From the NCBI GenBank assembly GCA_037447655.1, contig JBBHKE010002020.1, forward strand, positions 1-64,000: a stretch of 64,000 nt of DNA, given 5' to 3'. Numbering within the stretch: the first letter of the stretch is position 1; every line of letters starts with the position of its first letter. This document shows positions 43,335 through 55,304 of this stretch, in pieces. The notes beneath the pieces are model-generated. The model ran no database searches. It was not told the origin of the DNA and saw only the letters and a list, made by a program, of their open reading frames with translations. Source of the stretch: Zygnema cylindricum. Lineage: Eukaryota; Streptophyta; Zygnematophyceae; Zygnematales; Zygnemataceae. The position numbers and the translations under genes were made by a program.

Positions 43335-43513
43335 CCAAGTGGGAAAGAGGGGATCCCTGCTGGATGGCTTTTAGAGAATCACGATCGTTCCATATAACCC
43401 TCCGCCCGGCTTCTATTGATGCCTATCCCTCCACGTCTGCCGCAAAAGTGGACAGCCCCCCCCAACTTGGGGAAGCCAGATGAAAGCAGAGGAGGCTCGT
43501 ATAAATCCCAAAC

Positions 43514-43985
43514 TCATCTCTGGATCCTCATTGTGCCGTGCCCTTGTTGAATCCAAAGTAGAGGGTCAGGATTTTGACTGAGTCCGTCAACATTTTTGTG
43601 GATTTCTCCTGCCCGGTGAATGATATTGAAATTGTATTCCTGCAATATCAAAACCCATCTAGCGAGTTTGCTAGATATTTTACTCTTTTCTATGATCCAT
43701 TTCAAAGGCTGATGGTCCGTAATGAGAGTGAAGTGGATCATATATAAATATGGCTGGAAATGCTGAATTGCCCAAACGGTTGTAGAAGCTCCCCATGGTA
43801 AATGCTGTAATTTCCTTCTGCTCGGTTGTTGCTCCGGCTAGCGTAAGCCACCACATACTTAGCTCCATTATCATATACTTGAGCCAAAACTGCACCCAAT
43901 CCAAACCTGCTCCAATCAGTGTAAAAGAGGAAAGGTTTTTGATGATCGGGCATCCAAAGCACGAGGTGCTAATTAAGTGCGTCAA
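43514..43985 (-). pseudogene. gypsy RNase H of element E (frameshifted)
   Basis: The segment 43962-43738 reads PFLFYTDWSRFGLGAVLAQVYD and VAYASRSNNRAEGNY. The segment 43741-43514 reads LITDHQPLKWI, LARWVLILQEYNF and IIHRAGEIHKNVDGLSQ. The two lie in different frames. This is the standard gypsy RNase H order with the first catalytic Asp retained. Confidence 0.88.
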
Positions 43986-44049
43986 TCAAAAACAAGAAGG
44001 CAATCAGTTGCTGGTCGGCCCACTGCCATTCTTGGTCCTTCCGCAATAA

Positions 44050-44764
44050 CTAATTTAGAGGTTGAGCTTGACTGCCGAACTCGTGAATAAACCTCCGATA
44101 GTAGTTAGCAAGACAGAGAAAGGTGGGAAGGGCTGAAATGTCTTGAGGTGGAGGTAGAGCATCAAGGGCCGCCACCTTGACCATATAAGGGCCCACTGTC
44201 TCGAGGTCACTTCATGTCAAAGGTAAATAATTTTCTGCACACCGAAAATACCTTTACCCGGGTGACACTTCAAACGCGCTGCTTGAAGTGACTGAAGGAC
44301 AATCTGTACATGCTCCAAGTATTCCTCAAAATTCTTGGAGAAGATGATAACATCATCGATGTAGCACCGGCACAATCAATTCCTCGGAGTGCTTCCTCCA
44401 TCGCCCGTTGGAATTTTGACGTTGCATTCTTCAATCCGAAGGGCATGTATATCCACTCGTATAACCGAGAACCTGCCCGAAATGCCGTCCTCTCCTTATG
44501 CTTTGACTCCATGGCTATTTGGTGAAACCCATTCTTCATATCAAGGGTGGAATAGATGGTGGCTCCAGCATTAAAGTCGAAAATCTCTTCTGGTGTTGGC
44601 ATCAGATATTGGTCGAGGATTGTGGCAATGTTCAACATGCGAAAGTCCCCACACATCCGGAAATTCACGGTTTTCCCAGACGCATCCTTCTTGGGAGGGC
44701 GAACTGTTGGGGAAGCGAACCCATGGAATCCGGTGCTTTCGTGAACCAATCCTGCTTCCACCAA
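44050..44764 (-). pseudogene. gypsy reverse transcriptase of element E (frameshift at the active site)
   Basis: The open part 44764-44270 starts MVEAGLVHESTGFHGF and carries CGDFRMLN, TLDMKNGFHQIAMESKHKERTAF and MPFGLKNATSKFQ. A one-base shift falls immediately before the active-site box, so the Y-I-D-D codons exist but in the next frame (~44350-44365). The HPGKGIFGV region follows at ~44255. Confidence 0.9.
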
Positions 44765-44993
44765 GGTTTAAACTTTAGCGGTGATAAACTCCTTTTCCTT
44801 AAAGCTGAGAGGATACTGCTTCTACCAAACAGTTGTCATCTCATCTATCAGGTCAATTCAGAAATGAGTTCCTTTGTAGATGCCGACATCTATTTCTGCA
44901 CATAAAAATACGTGTTTATTCCTTGGTACTAGTTCCAATAGCTGGGCCTTTTGCTGAGGATTTAACCATTCCCCCAAGGTCTAATCTATTTTC

Positions 44994-45623
44994 CTAGCTC
45001 GACAGCTGCCCATGCTTTCTGAGGTCTGCCCCACAGGTAATGTCGAATTTCGATCCTACTTGTGGGTCAACCTTCTCCCTTCCAACTAGGACTCTACTGC
45101 TGACAACCTCTGCTAAGCTGTCCCCTTTTGAGCCGTCGCTCACCCCCAATGGAGAAGCCCTCAGGTGTGAAATTTGAATTTTTCCCATTTCTCTCCCCCC
45201 TTGAAGCTGCACAGTGGCTTGCATTGCCAATAACACATAAGCTTGGAGGTAATGTTTCCACAAGTGTGGGGATTGGAAACTTGAAAAGGTAAGAGCATGC
45301 TTGAAAACCCATGTGACCGCATTCATTTGTCGTATGAGGCTGCACCTTTGGAGGTCTGATATACCTGATGTGTCCGTGGTGTTTGGATGAAATCCCATGG
45401 CTTGCTCCTTTTCTCCAATTGTTGGAGATATCCAGATTCCCACTGTACTATCGAAAATCATTTCGGCTGTATCTTTTTCGATAGGCGTGACTGTTACGAA
45501 AGGAAACCAAAGTCGGAAGGGCTCGGCGTGGAAATCTTGGCTTGTTGCATTTAAAGAAGGGAGAATGATCAGGCTTTGTTACGAGCCTTGCCATTCGTCC
45601 TTTTCAAAGGATTTGCTCCACCG
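44994..45623 (-). pseudogene. gypsy linker between protease and RT, 3' part
   Basis: The open segment 45461-44994 contains FDSTVGIWISPTIGEKEQAMGFHP and LNAVTWVFKHA-like sequence matched in the plus-strand copy at 20740-20930. I do not recognise a catalytic domain. It is separated from its upstream part by element X. Confidence 0.7.
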
Positions 45624-45628
45624 ACCTT

Positions 45629-46974
45629 TGTTGTTCTTTGCTCTAAAATAGAACGCAGAAGCCACCCAAACTATCACCGAGGAAGTTAAGCAAAGCTAGG
45701 CTAATGAACAATCATTTGAAATGCATCCTCTATTTAACATACATGCATACACAATTGCAATCATTCATCCACACATAGGCAGAGCAATCATCTGTACAGA
45801 GACGGAGCAAGCATGCATACCTAGATACATGAATAACATTTAGGGTTACATGAAAATCACAAGAAACCCTAGGACAAATGCATAAATAATGCTTAACAAA
45901 CAAAACAAATACATGTGCAATGCATGACAAACAAACATAAAATTTACACATATAAATAATAATAAATGAATGCATCACACATAAACAAAATTATAATCAA
46001 ATAACAAATGTATCATTTAAATGCATAACCTAATCGGCAACCCTAAAATTCTACATCTTCGGTCCTTACTTTTCATGCTAAGCATTGATGATAATTTCCT
46101 TATGAAGCTCAAATCTATATATACATTTGTGAGCTGTCAACAAATCGTTACATGTCAAATTAACCAACATAACTTCCACTAAATAATATTTAATCATAAT
46201 TACCTACTATGACAAATAGCCTAACCGTAAGTGTACACTTCAGAGTTAACCAATCATAAGCGCACAATTGTTTGCAAGTACGACACTGCATACACACAAA
46301 TTAAATTACCAAAACCCTAAATGAGCACCTAATTAGAAACTAAAATAATCAACACTAAAATAATAATTTATATAAGACAAGAAAATGTTAATTCAAATAT
46401 TTACACCGACGCGTCCGCAAAATCCGGCCGCTTAGTGACAACTTGCTTAGTCACCTATAGACAAAACCACGTAGTGAACCGACATCGCATAAGTACGGTC
46501 CGCTTGATAATACGTCATCATAAAAATGCGATCCATTGAAAATGTCGGCGGACGCCATCGGCCCTCCACGTCTAGCTCGAACCACTTGCCGAAATAAACC
46601 GTACCATCCAAATCCTGTCCGTAACGAAACGGCGTACCTCTCCATAAATTTCGCCGATCAGATTCAAAGTAAGTCTGTCCAAAATTGATTATACGTACCT
46701 TCGGCGTCCTTTTTCCATAGATGCCGCCTGTGGCATTATGTTCAGTACGGTCGGCGTACACTTTAAACATTTCGTACATTTCACATCGGATCGCTTCGCG
46801 ATCCACAGTCCATTTCCCAATGCATTCCGCGCCACTGAATTAGTCCATTAATACTACTTGTACATTTAATCCCCAATCCGCAAATCCGTTCGAACCTCCA
46901 CATTACTTTCGGTAGTAAAGTACGCACGCAAATACGCGCACGCATGTACGAAACTGAATCTTCCAAAAAAACCA
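45629..46974 (-). repeat. 3' LTR of element X
   Basis: It starts TGTTGTTCTTTG and ends TTCCAAAAAAACCA; the minus-strand polypurine tract lies at 46975-46985 (plus: CTCCCCTGAAG). It holds a 119-codon open frame at 46447-46806. Confidence 0.88.
46447..46806 (-). CDS. 119-aa open frame inside the X LTR (copy 1)
   Basis: The frame starts MDREAIRCEMYEM and ends VVLSIGD. It is rich in aromatic and charged residues (FGQTYFES, RRNLWRGTPFRYGQDLDG, YFGKWFELDVEGR). I recognise no family. The other LTR has the same frame, same start and same length, with 105 of 119 residues identical. It begins about 170 bp from the LTR start on the coding strand, so it would be transcribed only if initiation is upstream of it. 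It may be a captured fragment, an element gene or chance. Confidence 0.4.
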   Translation of the reverse strand: MDREAIRCEMYEMFKVYADRTEHNATGGIYGKRTPKVRIINFGQTYFESDRRNLWRGTPFRYGQDLDGTVYFGKWFELDVEGRWRPPTFSMDRIFMMTYYQADRTYAMSVHYVVLSIGD

Positions 46975-47174
46975 CTCCCCTGAAGATTTAGTTTCGTAAA
47001 TCCATGACTCCACGTCATGATATGTCACACTCCATAGATCTACCTCATCAGCTGTCACCACTCTCAGCTCTTGTTGCCTCCTCCATCTGAATTTGCCAAA
47101 TGCCTCCAACAAAATTTTCCCACTTGTTCCACCACTGCTTCCCTTGCCTCCTTAAACACTCCAAAGTTTATAAT

Positions 47175-47177
<3 letters not shown>

Positions 47178-47209
<32 letters not shown>
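47178..47209. repeat. TA microsatellite
   Basis: About 16 uninterrupted TA units followed by a run of T, inside element X. Confidence 0.95.
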
Positions 47210-47212
<3 letters not shown>

Positions 47213-48045
47213 TTTTCATTTTCATTTTCTGATTACAACAAAAAATAATTTCCTACCAATATCTAAATCCGGATCTACATTCCCAAAATTCTATCACAAA
47301 TCAACTAAAAATTAAAGCTAAAGGATCACACTAATAATATATCCCTAATTATCCCATTCAAAATACATAAATCAAAACAAGTTTCCCAAACACCATTCTA
47401 TCGAAATAAACAAATAAAATTCCAACATATTCATCTAATTACCACAATAATTTCCAAAAATAAAATCTTTTCAAATTTTCTAGATTTTTCAAACCCCGTG
47501 CTTGATCCCACAAACTCTCTAAAAGAAAACATTAAAAGAAACAAATACAAATAAATTCCACAAAATTTTCCTTTTTCCAAAAACTCTAATAATGTTACAT
47601 TTCCCAAAAATTTCAACAACTCAAAAATCTACATCACAAATCCAATTTTCAACAATCATCGATCCACAAATTTTGGATCTCTCCACCACATGTCACAACT
47701 CCACCTTCCGGATCTTTCTCACCCAAATGTCGAATCTCCACCAAATGTCAAAACTTAACTTCTTGAATATCTCCATCAAAAACAAATATGTATTTTCCAA
47801 ATAATAAAATATCATTTTTCAAAATAAATTATTTTCATTGAGGGTAGACATTTTGGCACTGTCACTAACTTAAAACTTGGGGTGATGTAAGATTAAACTC
47901 GGCACATACCAACACTATGATAAGGTCGATCTCATGGAAATACAGACACCATTACTGCAAAACATCCAGCAAGAACAAAATTAACCCGCTAAAATGCGTT
48001 TGACACAAACCTATCTCGACTTAACCTAAAGTATAATAGATGGGG

Positions 48046-48060
48046 TGTGGGCCGATAACC
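48046..48060 (-). promoter_or_regulatory. Primer-binding site of element X, anticodon-arm type
   Basis: The plus strand reads TGTGGGCCGATAACC, matching 13 of 15 bases of the initiator tRNA-Met anticodon arm. It abuts the LTR start at 48061, the same arrangement as at 7176-7190 and 61286-61300. Confidence 0.7.
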
Positions 48061-49406
48061 TGTTGTTTTTTGGTCTAAAATAGATAGCAGAAGTCACCCG
48101 AACTATCACCCAGGAAGTTAAGCAAAGCTTGGCAAATGAAAAATCATTTGAAATGCATCCTCCATTTATGATACATGCATACACATATGCAATCATTCAT
48201 CCGCACACAGGCAGAGCAATAATCCGTACACAGACGGAGCAAGCATGCATACACAGATGCATGAATAACATTTAGGGTTACATGAAAAATCACAAGAAAC
48301 CCTAGGACAAATGCATAAATAATGCATAACAAACAAAACAAATACATGTGAAATGCATGACAAACAAACATAAAATTTACACATATAAATAATAATAAAT
48401 GAATGCATTACACATAAACAAAAGTATAATCAAATAATAAATGTATCATTTAAATGCATGACCTAATCGGCAACCCTAAGAGTCTACGTCTTCGGTCCCT
48501 ACTTTTCATGCTACGCATTGATGATAATTTCCTAATGAAGCTCAAATCTATATATACATTTGTGAGCTGTCAACAAATCGTTACATGTCAAATTAACCAA
48601 CATAACTTCCACTAAATAATATTTAATCATAATTACCTACTGTGACAAATAGCTTAACCGTAAGTGTACACCTGAGAGTTGACCTATCATAAGCGTACAC
48701 TTGTCTGTAGGTACGACACTGCATACACACAAATTAAATTACCGAAACCCTAAATGATCACCTAAATAGAAACTATAATAATCAACACTAAAATATTAAT
48801 TCACATAAGACAAGAAAATGTTAATTCAAATATTTACACAGACGCGTCTGCAAAATCTGGCCGCTTACTGATAGCTTGCTTAGTCACCTGTTGACAAAAC
48901 CACGTAGTGAACCGACATCGCATAAGTACGGTCCACTTGATAATACGTCATCATAAAAATGCGATCCATTGAAAATGTCGGTGGACGCCGTCGACCCTCC
49001 ACTTCTAGCTTGAACCACTTGCTGAAATAAACCGTACCATCCAAATCCTGTCCGTACCGAAACGGCGTACCTCTCCATAAATTTCGCCGGACAGATTCAA
49101 AGTAAGTCTGTCCAAAATTGATTATACATACCAGCGACGTCCTTTTTCCATAGATGCCGCATGTCGCATTATGTTTTGTACGGTCGGTGTACACTTTAGA
49201 CATTTCGTACATTTCACATCGGATCGCTTCGCGATCCACAGTCCATTTCCCAATGCATTCTGCGCCACTGAATTAGTCCATTAATTTTACTCGTACATTT
49301 TATCCCCAATCCTCAAATCCGTTTGAACTCTACATTACTTCCGGTAATAAAGTACGCACGCAAATACGTGCACGCATGTACGAAACTGAATCTTCCAAAA
49401 ACAACA
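48061..49406 (-). repeat. 5' LTR of element X
   Basis: It has the same 1346-bp length as 45629-46974, with scattered substitutions, and ends TTCCAAAAACAACA. It holds the second copy of the 119-codon frame at 48880-49239. Confidence 0.88.
48880..49239 (-). CDS. 119-aa open frame inside the X LTR (copy 2)
   Basis: It is identical in length and start to the frame at 46447-46806, differing at 14 residues (for example F14S, E22K, D50V, W84R). Most differences in this stretch change the protein, which argues that the two copies have drifted without selection since insertion. Function unknown. Confidence 0.4.
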   Translation of the reverse strand: MDREAIRCEMYEMSKVYTDRTKHNATCGIYGKRTSLVCIINFGQTYFESVRRNLWRGTPFRYGQDLDGTVYFSKWFKLEVEGRRRPPTFSMDRIFMMTYYQVDRTYAMSVHYVVLSTGD

Positions 49407-49411
49407 ACCTT

Positions 49412-50900
49412 TGGGGGTTTGGGGTCTCTTTCTTCTAGAGTTGTCTAAAGAGAGGAAGCGAGATTAGATTAGTCTAATAAGCCCTAACTCTGTGGGCCGG
49501 AGATCTTATCTGAGCTGCATCGAATACCAATGGAGATCCTAAAATATGGGTGACCTGCTTCGAATTGTCTCCTAACGTTGTCGCTGATCATCCCCTGGGT
49601 GGACATTCTCCAAAACGTACCCCACTGGTGTGTTTTGGAGCTGTTGTATCCATGTGATTAACTAAATCATCTGAAAAAATGTTCTACTTCTCTTGTCGGC
49701 ATGCCTTTTACCTTGTCGCGCTAGGTAGTATCGATGACAAGGCCATTTCGCCACCACAAGATCTACCCTTCCCAGACTGGCTAAATGAGGTGTCTATATG
49801 TTATCTACATTTTGGGGAAGACTTGTGTGAGCTTTGGAAATTGCGGACACTGGGAGTTATTGAGGATATAGGTGGTAAAGTTGGTGCAGGCCGTGTTGGC
49901 TTACGGCTCGTGCTTCGGGTGATATTTCCACAGCTGCATAAGCTTCCACCGTGTATCATGCCTTCAAAAATGCCTCCAAATCAATGGTGATTCTAGAAAA
50001 TAGTGATAAAATCCGGAGTCTCGAATTTGGAACAGTTAATGACACCACCTGTCGGTCGAGTATTCCAATTTTAGATAGTGTCTCCGAAGATTCTGAACGA
50101 GGAATTGAGAATGTCATGTTTTGCAAAATAGCCGAAAAAGTAGGATCTACTTCCCGCAGAAGTGCCTCCATTTGTAATAATCGATCCTTATATCCTTCTT
50201 CCAACAGCTTGGAAATAGGGAATTGCTATATCTCTTCAGCGATATCCCTTGAGCTAGCAAAAAGTTCTGCAAAAGAGGAGGTCGTATAAACGGGGTAACA
50301 GTTGGACACATAGGCATTTGTCTTCCCTCTATTCTATAAATCCAAGAGAACCACCACTTAAGTCCCTTTGGGTTCACCAGGGTCTCGCATTATAAACTGT
50401 TCCTTCCACACACTTAACTCGATATTACGCTTGGTCCATGTGGCTATCCCCATCATTATTTCAAATTGCTTCCCTTCCACCACTAAGAAAGGGAGTTGGA
50501 TTCGGATTTGTTGGCTCGCATCATCAGAGAATTCAATTTCTATAGCTTTGATAATTCCATGGACTGGCTAACTTCCGCTGCTAACTGTACTTAGGCAGAT
50601 GTCGCTCTGGAGGATTGATGGTGGTAATTTGTTAGGCATATGATGTAAATCAGAAGTTGTAATTAAATTTGGGAGCGCACCAGTATCGACCACTGCATCC
50701 TTATAGCCTCCAAAACCGTTGAGCTTGAAATTCCCGGTCCGGTTGAGGATGAGGGCCACCGATAATGCTTTGTAATCCCTATCCAGCATAGGGGTCTTAG
50801 GATCTGCCGACAAAAAGACAGAATTGGGTGGATTTGCCAGCGCTACTTTCCCTTGTCCAAAGTGGATCTCCGCTCTTAGTGCCTGAATGAGGATATCTTC
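49412..50900 (-). pseudogene. gypsy aspartic protease and 5' linker of element E
   Basis: The segment 50813-50568 has the retropepsin-like VDTGALPNLITTSD motif, after a LNRTGNFKLNGFGGY lead-in. Further down, the minus strand near 50440-50380 reads SVWKEQFIMRDPGEPKGT, ending in a stop, matched at 19570 in the plus-strand copy. The segment 50204-49956 (MEEGYKDRLLQMEALLREVDPTFS) also has a plus-strand counterpart. Several stops interrupt it. Confidence 0.8.
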
Positions 50901-51059
50901 TGACAGATTATGGGACGAGGCTAAAGTTTTGACATGGGAGAGGGCTTAGGGCATCAAGTGCTTTACTAACAAAGCTGCTAGTTTGGAGGAAGGAGGCTGA
51001 TAATTAGTCGGTGAAATTGGGAAACCAGGTTCTTCCGGTCCTGGTTCCTCCGTTTTCTT

Positions 51060-51518
51060 CTATTTCCCCCCCCTTGCTTCCTCATTTTCAGAGTCCGATT
51101 TTGGTGCGGGCAAGGACTCTGGTGTATCATTTCCCGGGTACTCTGCCATGTACCTTTCAAACCAATCTTGGTTGCTCCTTTTCTCCTTTTCGAATGCTTC
51201 TTTTTCGTGCCTTTTTTCTTTTTCCGTTTTGTAATTTTTGAAGCCTGGTGGGAGTTTCTTGATTGCCGAAAGCGTTGGTTGTGTAGGTTTGATCTTGAGG
51301 CCTATCTCTTGGTTCATAATAACCGCCGTGGGAGAAAAAGATAACGGTCCAGTAGTCTTTCGGTTATAGTCCTTTTGGGCCATTCTTTGTCTGTCTTTTC
51401 TCTGCTCCGATGTAGTATTACGAAGCTGTCTCCGACTGTCCTCTACACCCACATTCCAGATTGCGGATAAAAAGGTTCGGGCATGGTGAGTTTTTAAGGG
51501 TTTTAAATCCGAACCCAT
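51060..51518 (-). pseudogene. gypsy gag C-terminal region of element E
   Basis: The 152-residue open segment contains WNVGVEDSRRQLRNTTSEQ, a Lys/Glu-rich helix (NYKTEKEKRHEKEAFEKEKR) and the acidic tail ESLPAPKSDSENEEA. The plus-strand copy at 18515-18960 has the same order. No zinc knuckle is visible. It is interrupted downstream by a stop before the protease region. Confidence 0.72.
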
Positions 51519-51782
51519 TATATCTTCATCATCCCCACCTGTTGTGGTCTGTTGCTAAAGTTCCGCAAATTTTTACAATAACTTCTTATTTTGTCGCTGG
51601 AGTTTTTGGGCAGCTGTCAGAGGGGAGTTTTTCAACCACAGGGCTACCAAATCGGATGCCATTGCAGCCTATTGCTGATGGTGTTGCTAGATAATCCTTT
51701 CTGGTGTAAGCGTTGGCGGGTTGGGAGGTGGCTTTGGTGTTTCACTCATGGACTGAAGGGGACGTCCCTATGAGTAGAGGAG

Positions 51783-54240
51783 CTAAAAGGGGAGAGTATT
51801 GATCGCAATTTCTCCTTCGCCAGTGAACAATGCGAATTGCATCATTTCTTTTAGGTAACCCATTTTTGCGGAAGCATTGTTATTCCTGGTGTCCCATATA
51901 GCCACACCCGAAACACTTGAACCTTCGGTTATGTATTTCCCCTTGAGTTCGTTGGACACCCGAGAGTTATTGAATTTTGGCATTTTATCTGCCTCAACTG
52001 CGATTGAAACATTTTAGTGGTTTTAGATTAGAGAGTTGGGCGATAATTCTCCTTGGTTACCGTAGTTCTGTCCCCCCCCCCTTCTCCTTGTTTTCGCTTT
52101 TGTTGCTTACGTGTCCTTTCACCTCTCTCTTTCTCCCACTCCTTTCTTTTGAGCCTGAGTTCTTGTTTGAGTTTGCGAGGGCACCGTTTCCACCCGTGGC
52201 TTGTTTACTGGCAATTCACGCAATTAAACAAAATCATCCTGTCATCAGCCCCCATGGCTGGTTCAGATCCGCTATCAACTGCTTATTTGCCTTTAAGCTT
52301 CCGCAAAGCTTGAAGTTCCTCTTGTTCCTCACTACTTAAAAAGGTTTTTCCGGCAAACGCGGCGAAGTCAGCTATTGCCTTGCCGCTACAACCTTTTCCC
52401 GAGCCTCGTTGTGGACAAAATGGTCATATAGTTTCATGGCGACAAGGGAGATTTCCTTTGCCAATGGATTAATGTCTAGGATGGCCTGCCCTGCAATCGA
52501 ATTATCCAGAGCACTCTGCCTGGTAGGTCCGAACAAATTTTGGACTGCGATTAAGTATTTGGTAGCCATTGTCGGAAGGTCAATAGTGGACAGTTTAGTT
52601 TTCTAGCAGAGGCTTAAGAGCCTATTCAAAGGGTTTGCGGAGTCTCAATTTTCAAGTATCGGAATTTCGTGAATTCTTTGATGGCGGAGTCATTCCTTTC
52701 AGTATACAGAAGTCTCTAGGCGTTGAGAAGCGTGGTGCAAGGAGTGGGATTTGCGATCATTCGAGTGGCAGCTTGGGCGGCTTGAATAGCTTGTAGTTCA
52801 TTCACGTAGGCTTGACCATGTGCTGGCAGCTTCATGTCATCTGTGAAGATGGGCGTGATTGGAGCGGCTACGGATGCGGCAAAGTTGGCCTTCGCTTGCA
52901 AGACTGCTACATCGAGAGCCGGATCTGAAATCTTGATGTTGGGAGCCATCAAGAGAGGTTGTTGCTCCTTGTGGATTGCTAGAGCACCCCGAAAGAGATA
53001 GTTGACCATCGTAGTTTCTAAGTCATCTGGAATGTCCCCTCCCGCATATTTTTTGATTTCAGACTAAGTGAAGGATTTCCACAAAAGTTCGAAATCGGAA
53101 AATGCTATCGCAGATTTGTCCCCTGTAAATTTCGGTTATTCCCCATCTCTTTCTCCTCCACCGCAAGGTTGTTGAATTTGGGAGAGTGTGGCCGTGTGGG
53201 AGTGACAAACTGAATCGGGGAAATTACTCCTAGGTTTTCGCCTTTCGAGCTTGGATCGCCTACTTCTTCAACGGAAGTACCGACGTGAGATGTAGTCAAT
53301 CCCCCCCTAGATGACAAAGTGCCCGTTGCTGAAAAGATGGTTGGTGGGAAGGAATCTCCCGCAGGTAATACCCATGTTTTCGTGGGTGGGGAGGGTCTCC
53401 GCGTTCGCCGACTTCTCCTTTCGGGCAGAATTTGAAGATCCGATCTGTTTGGAAGAGTGCCCCAGGATGACGAAGAAGAAGCACAAGGTGAAGGTTCTTG
53501 CCGAGGATACGGTGTAGCCCCCCTAGCAATGCATCCCGAGAGAGGTGAAGGGAGAGGATAAAAACAGGAGGATTGTGAGCGTCGGTGAGGTGGAGAATAA
53601 CTAGGGATGGCGAGTTCAAGTGGAGCAGAGTGACAAGGTTTTCAACCACCAAACCAAGGTGTCTTGTGGGAATGTTCTTGGGATTGGCTGAAGGTCCTGG
53701 GGCTTGAGAGGAAAGAGGTAGATGAGGAGAAGAGGGAGGATCAAGAGACTGTTAAGAAGGAGGTGAAGAAGGAGTAGCCTGTCCCAAAGGAATGTGGATC
53801 TTTTTGTGAGGGCTTCATTCCACGACGGCTTCCACACTTGAGGAGAGCTCCACCGATGCAAAAGTGGGGTACCACAAAAAAAAGATCTGCACCCAAACCC
53901 TGTTCATTAGGTCTTGTAATACCCCTTCCATTCCCGCTGAAAATGAAGTTCCATTGGAATTCCAGCTGGAGTCTTCTTTGGTTGATCCCTAGGAGAAAGG
54001 GAGGCTTCCCTTGTCTGCTCTTTGAGATAAGGATTTATTATACGCGAAGTTGAAACCTACCCACTAAGAAATCCTCCGGACCTTAGCCGAGCATCACGTA
54101 TTAGACGTAACTCTTGTTCCCATATTTTCCTCCTTTCCTCTTCTAAAGCCTCCAAATTGATGGTGATAGGTCCAGTCCCCGTCGTAGCCCCACCTTGAGA
54201 TTTCAGCTTGTTTACAAATTCTTGAGCACTTCTCAACACC
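51783..54240 (-). pseudogene. gypsy gag N-terminal region of element E (decayed)
   Basis: Broken minus-strand frames include 51983-51783 (MPKFNNSRVSNELKGKY), 52569-52372 (MATKYLIAVQNLFGPTRQ), 53009-52716 (MVNYLFRGALAIHKEQQ) and 53317-53105. The segment 54240-54057 ends LEEERRKIWEQELRLIRDARL and has a helical charge pattern. I infer gag from position before the protease, not from a recognised domain. The 5' end is cut by a copia LTR at 54242. Confidence 0.5.
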
Positions 54241-54241
54241 C

Positions 54242-55304
54242 TGAAACTTAGAGACCTCCATAAGTCCTCAGAGTGGACAGCTTCCAATAAGCCTCTAAGA
54301 TAACCCTAACCCCTTTATGTTTCAGCAAGAATTACTGCCACCCTAGAAAACAAAAACACTGACCACCGTCACCCGTGTGAAGGCAAGACTCCCCTGAGTT
54401 GATAGCAAAAAGAATCTTTGAATTTGCTCCCCTGAGCAGTAAGTTTTGGAGTGTCAAAGTTGCCCTTTTGTACAGAAGCTCTCTGGGAGAGATGGTCTTA
54501 TCTACCAATTTTTCCTAAGTCCTATCTCTCTCACAAACTCTATCTACCGATGTACGAACCAATCATATTACTCCTTTGTACACAAAAGTACAGCTGTCGG
54601 TGTACTTTCTGTACAATTACTGTACGACATGTTCGAAATGTCGACACGTGGTATATCCGGATTCGCTCCCTTAATCCCCGGAGATGCCGCGATCCAATGT
54701 CTTTCTGCCACGTGTCATCCGATGTGGAGATGACCACAAAGCGCCAAAGTCCTCTTCCGCGATCTCCGCATTAATTCCGGCCGTCCGATTAAATGCATAT
54801 TTAATCGTAGCCGTAATAAATACCTGCGTGGTATTCGTTTCCCTATCGAAACAAATGCGCGGTACTTGTTCCTTGTCCGTTCCTTTAATCCGTACTTTTA
54901 CATAACTGGATCTATGTATCTCGTACGGAGTTGTAGTTAAATGATTTATCTAATGTAATTATATATAAATAATTAACAAACCTAACACTATATGTATCGT
55001 TGGATTTAGACTTAACAGTTAGGACTACCGGCTACCGCCTATCTATCATTCAGTAGGTACCAAGATCAAATATTGGTTCTGATGCTATCATTTTAGTAAA
55101 TAAACTGGAAAATAAACTAATCTATTTCCTGTAAATCTCTTGATAGCGTAGGCAGCCATGGCTTTAACTTCCACTCCAACTTTCCCAGTGACTGCGACAA
55201 GTGTGGGAGTTGGAGAGAGAAGTTAGAGATAGACAGCCTCGGCTTCTTTTTGTATTTTAATTTAGACCTAGAAAATACTTAAAAAGGAACCATTAATTTC
55301 TACA
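54242..55304 (-). repeat. 3' LTR of the 54242 copia element
   Basis: The 1063-bp LTR starts TGAAACTTAGAG and ends TTTCTACA, clearly homologous to 1782-2839. The polypurine tract follows at 55305. Confidence 0.9.

Larger units (their letters stand above)
46975..48060 (-). other. Internal region of element X (no genes)
   Basis: AT-rich, with a TA microsatellite at 47178-47209 and a polypurine tract at its left end. Open frames are short and look like low-complexity noise. Nothing resembles gag, protease, integrase or RT. Confidence 0.75.
45629..49406 (-). mobile_element. Element X: non-autonomous LTR retroelement
   Basis: Two 1346-bp LTRs (45629-46974, 48061-49406) enclose only 1086 bp and are flanked by ACCTT (45624-45628, 49407-49411). 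The primer site adjoining the right LTR and the polypurine tract adjoining the left LTR put it on the minus strand. No gag or pol is present, so it must rely on proteins from another element. It sits within gypsy element E. Confidence 0.88.
39238..54240 (-). mobile_element. Ty3/gypsy element E, split by a solo LTR and element X, 5' end cut
   Basis: On the minus strand the order is gag (54240-51060), protease (~50700), linker (to 49412), element X, linker (45623-44994), RT, RNase H, integrase (to 41060), hairpin and poly-G, and LTR (41010-39238). Matching ACCTT flanks around X show that the two halves are one element. The 5' end is cut at 54241 by the next copia insertion. E sits inside copia element D. 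Confidence 0.82.

Noticed and set aside
45730-48408. Frames rich in Cys/Leu/Phe near 45730-45978 and 48144-48408 as membrane proteins
   Set aside because: They are translations of the same AT-rich LTR end in two copies and differ in length through stops and shifts.
53311-53517. Plus-strand frame starting MTKCPLLKRW as a gene
   Set aside because: It lies antisense to gypsy gag remnants and has no recognisable domain.
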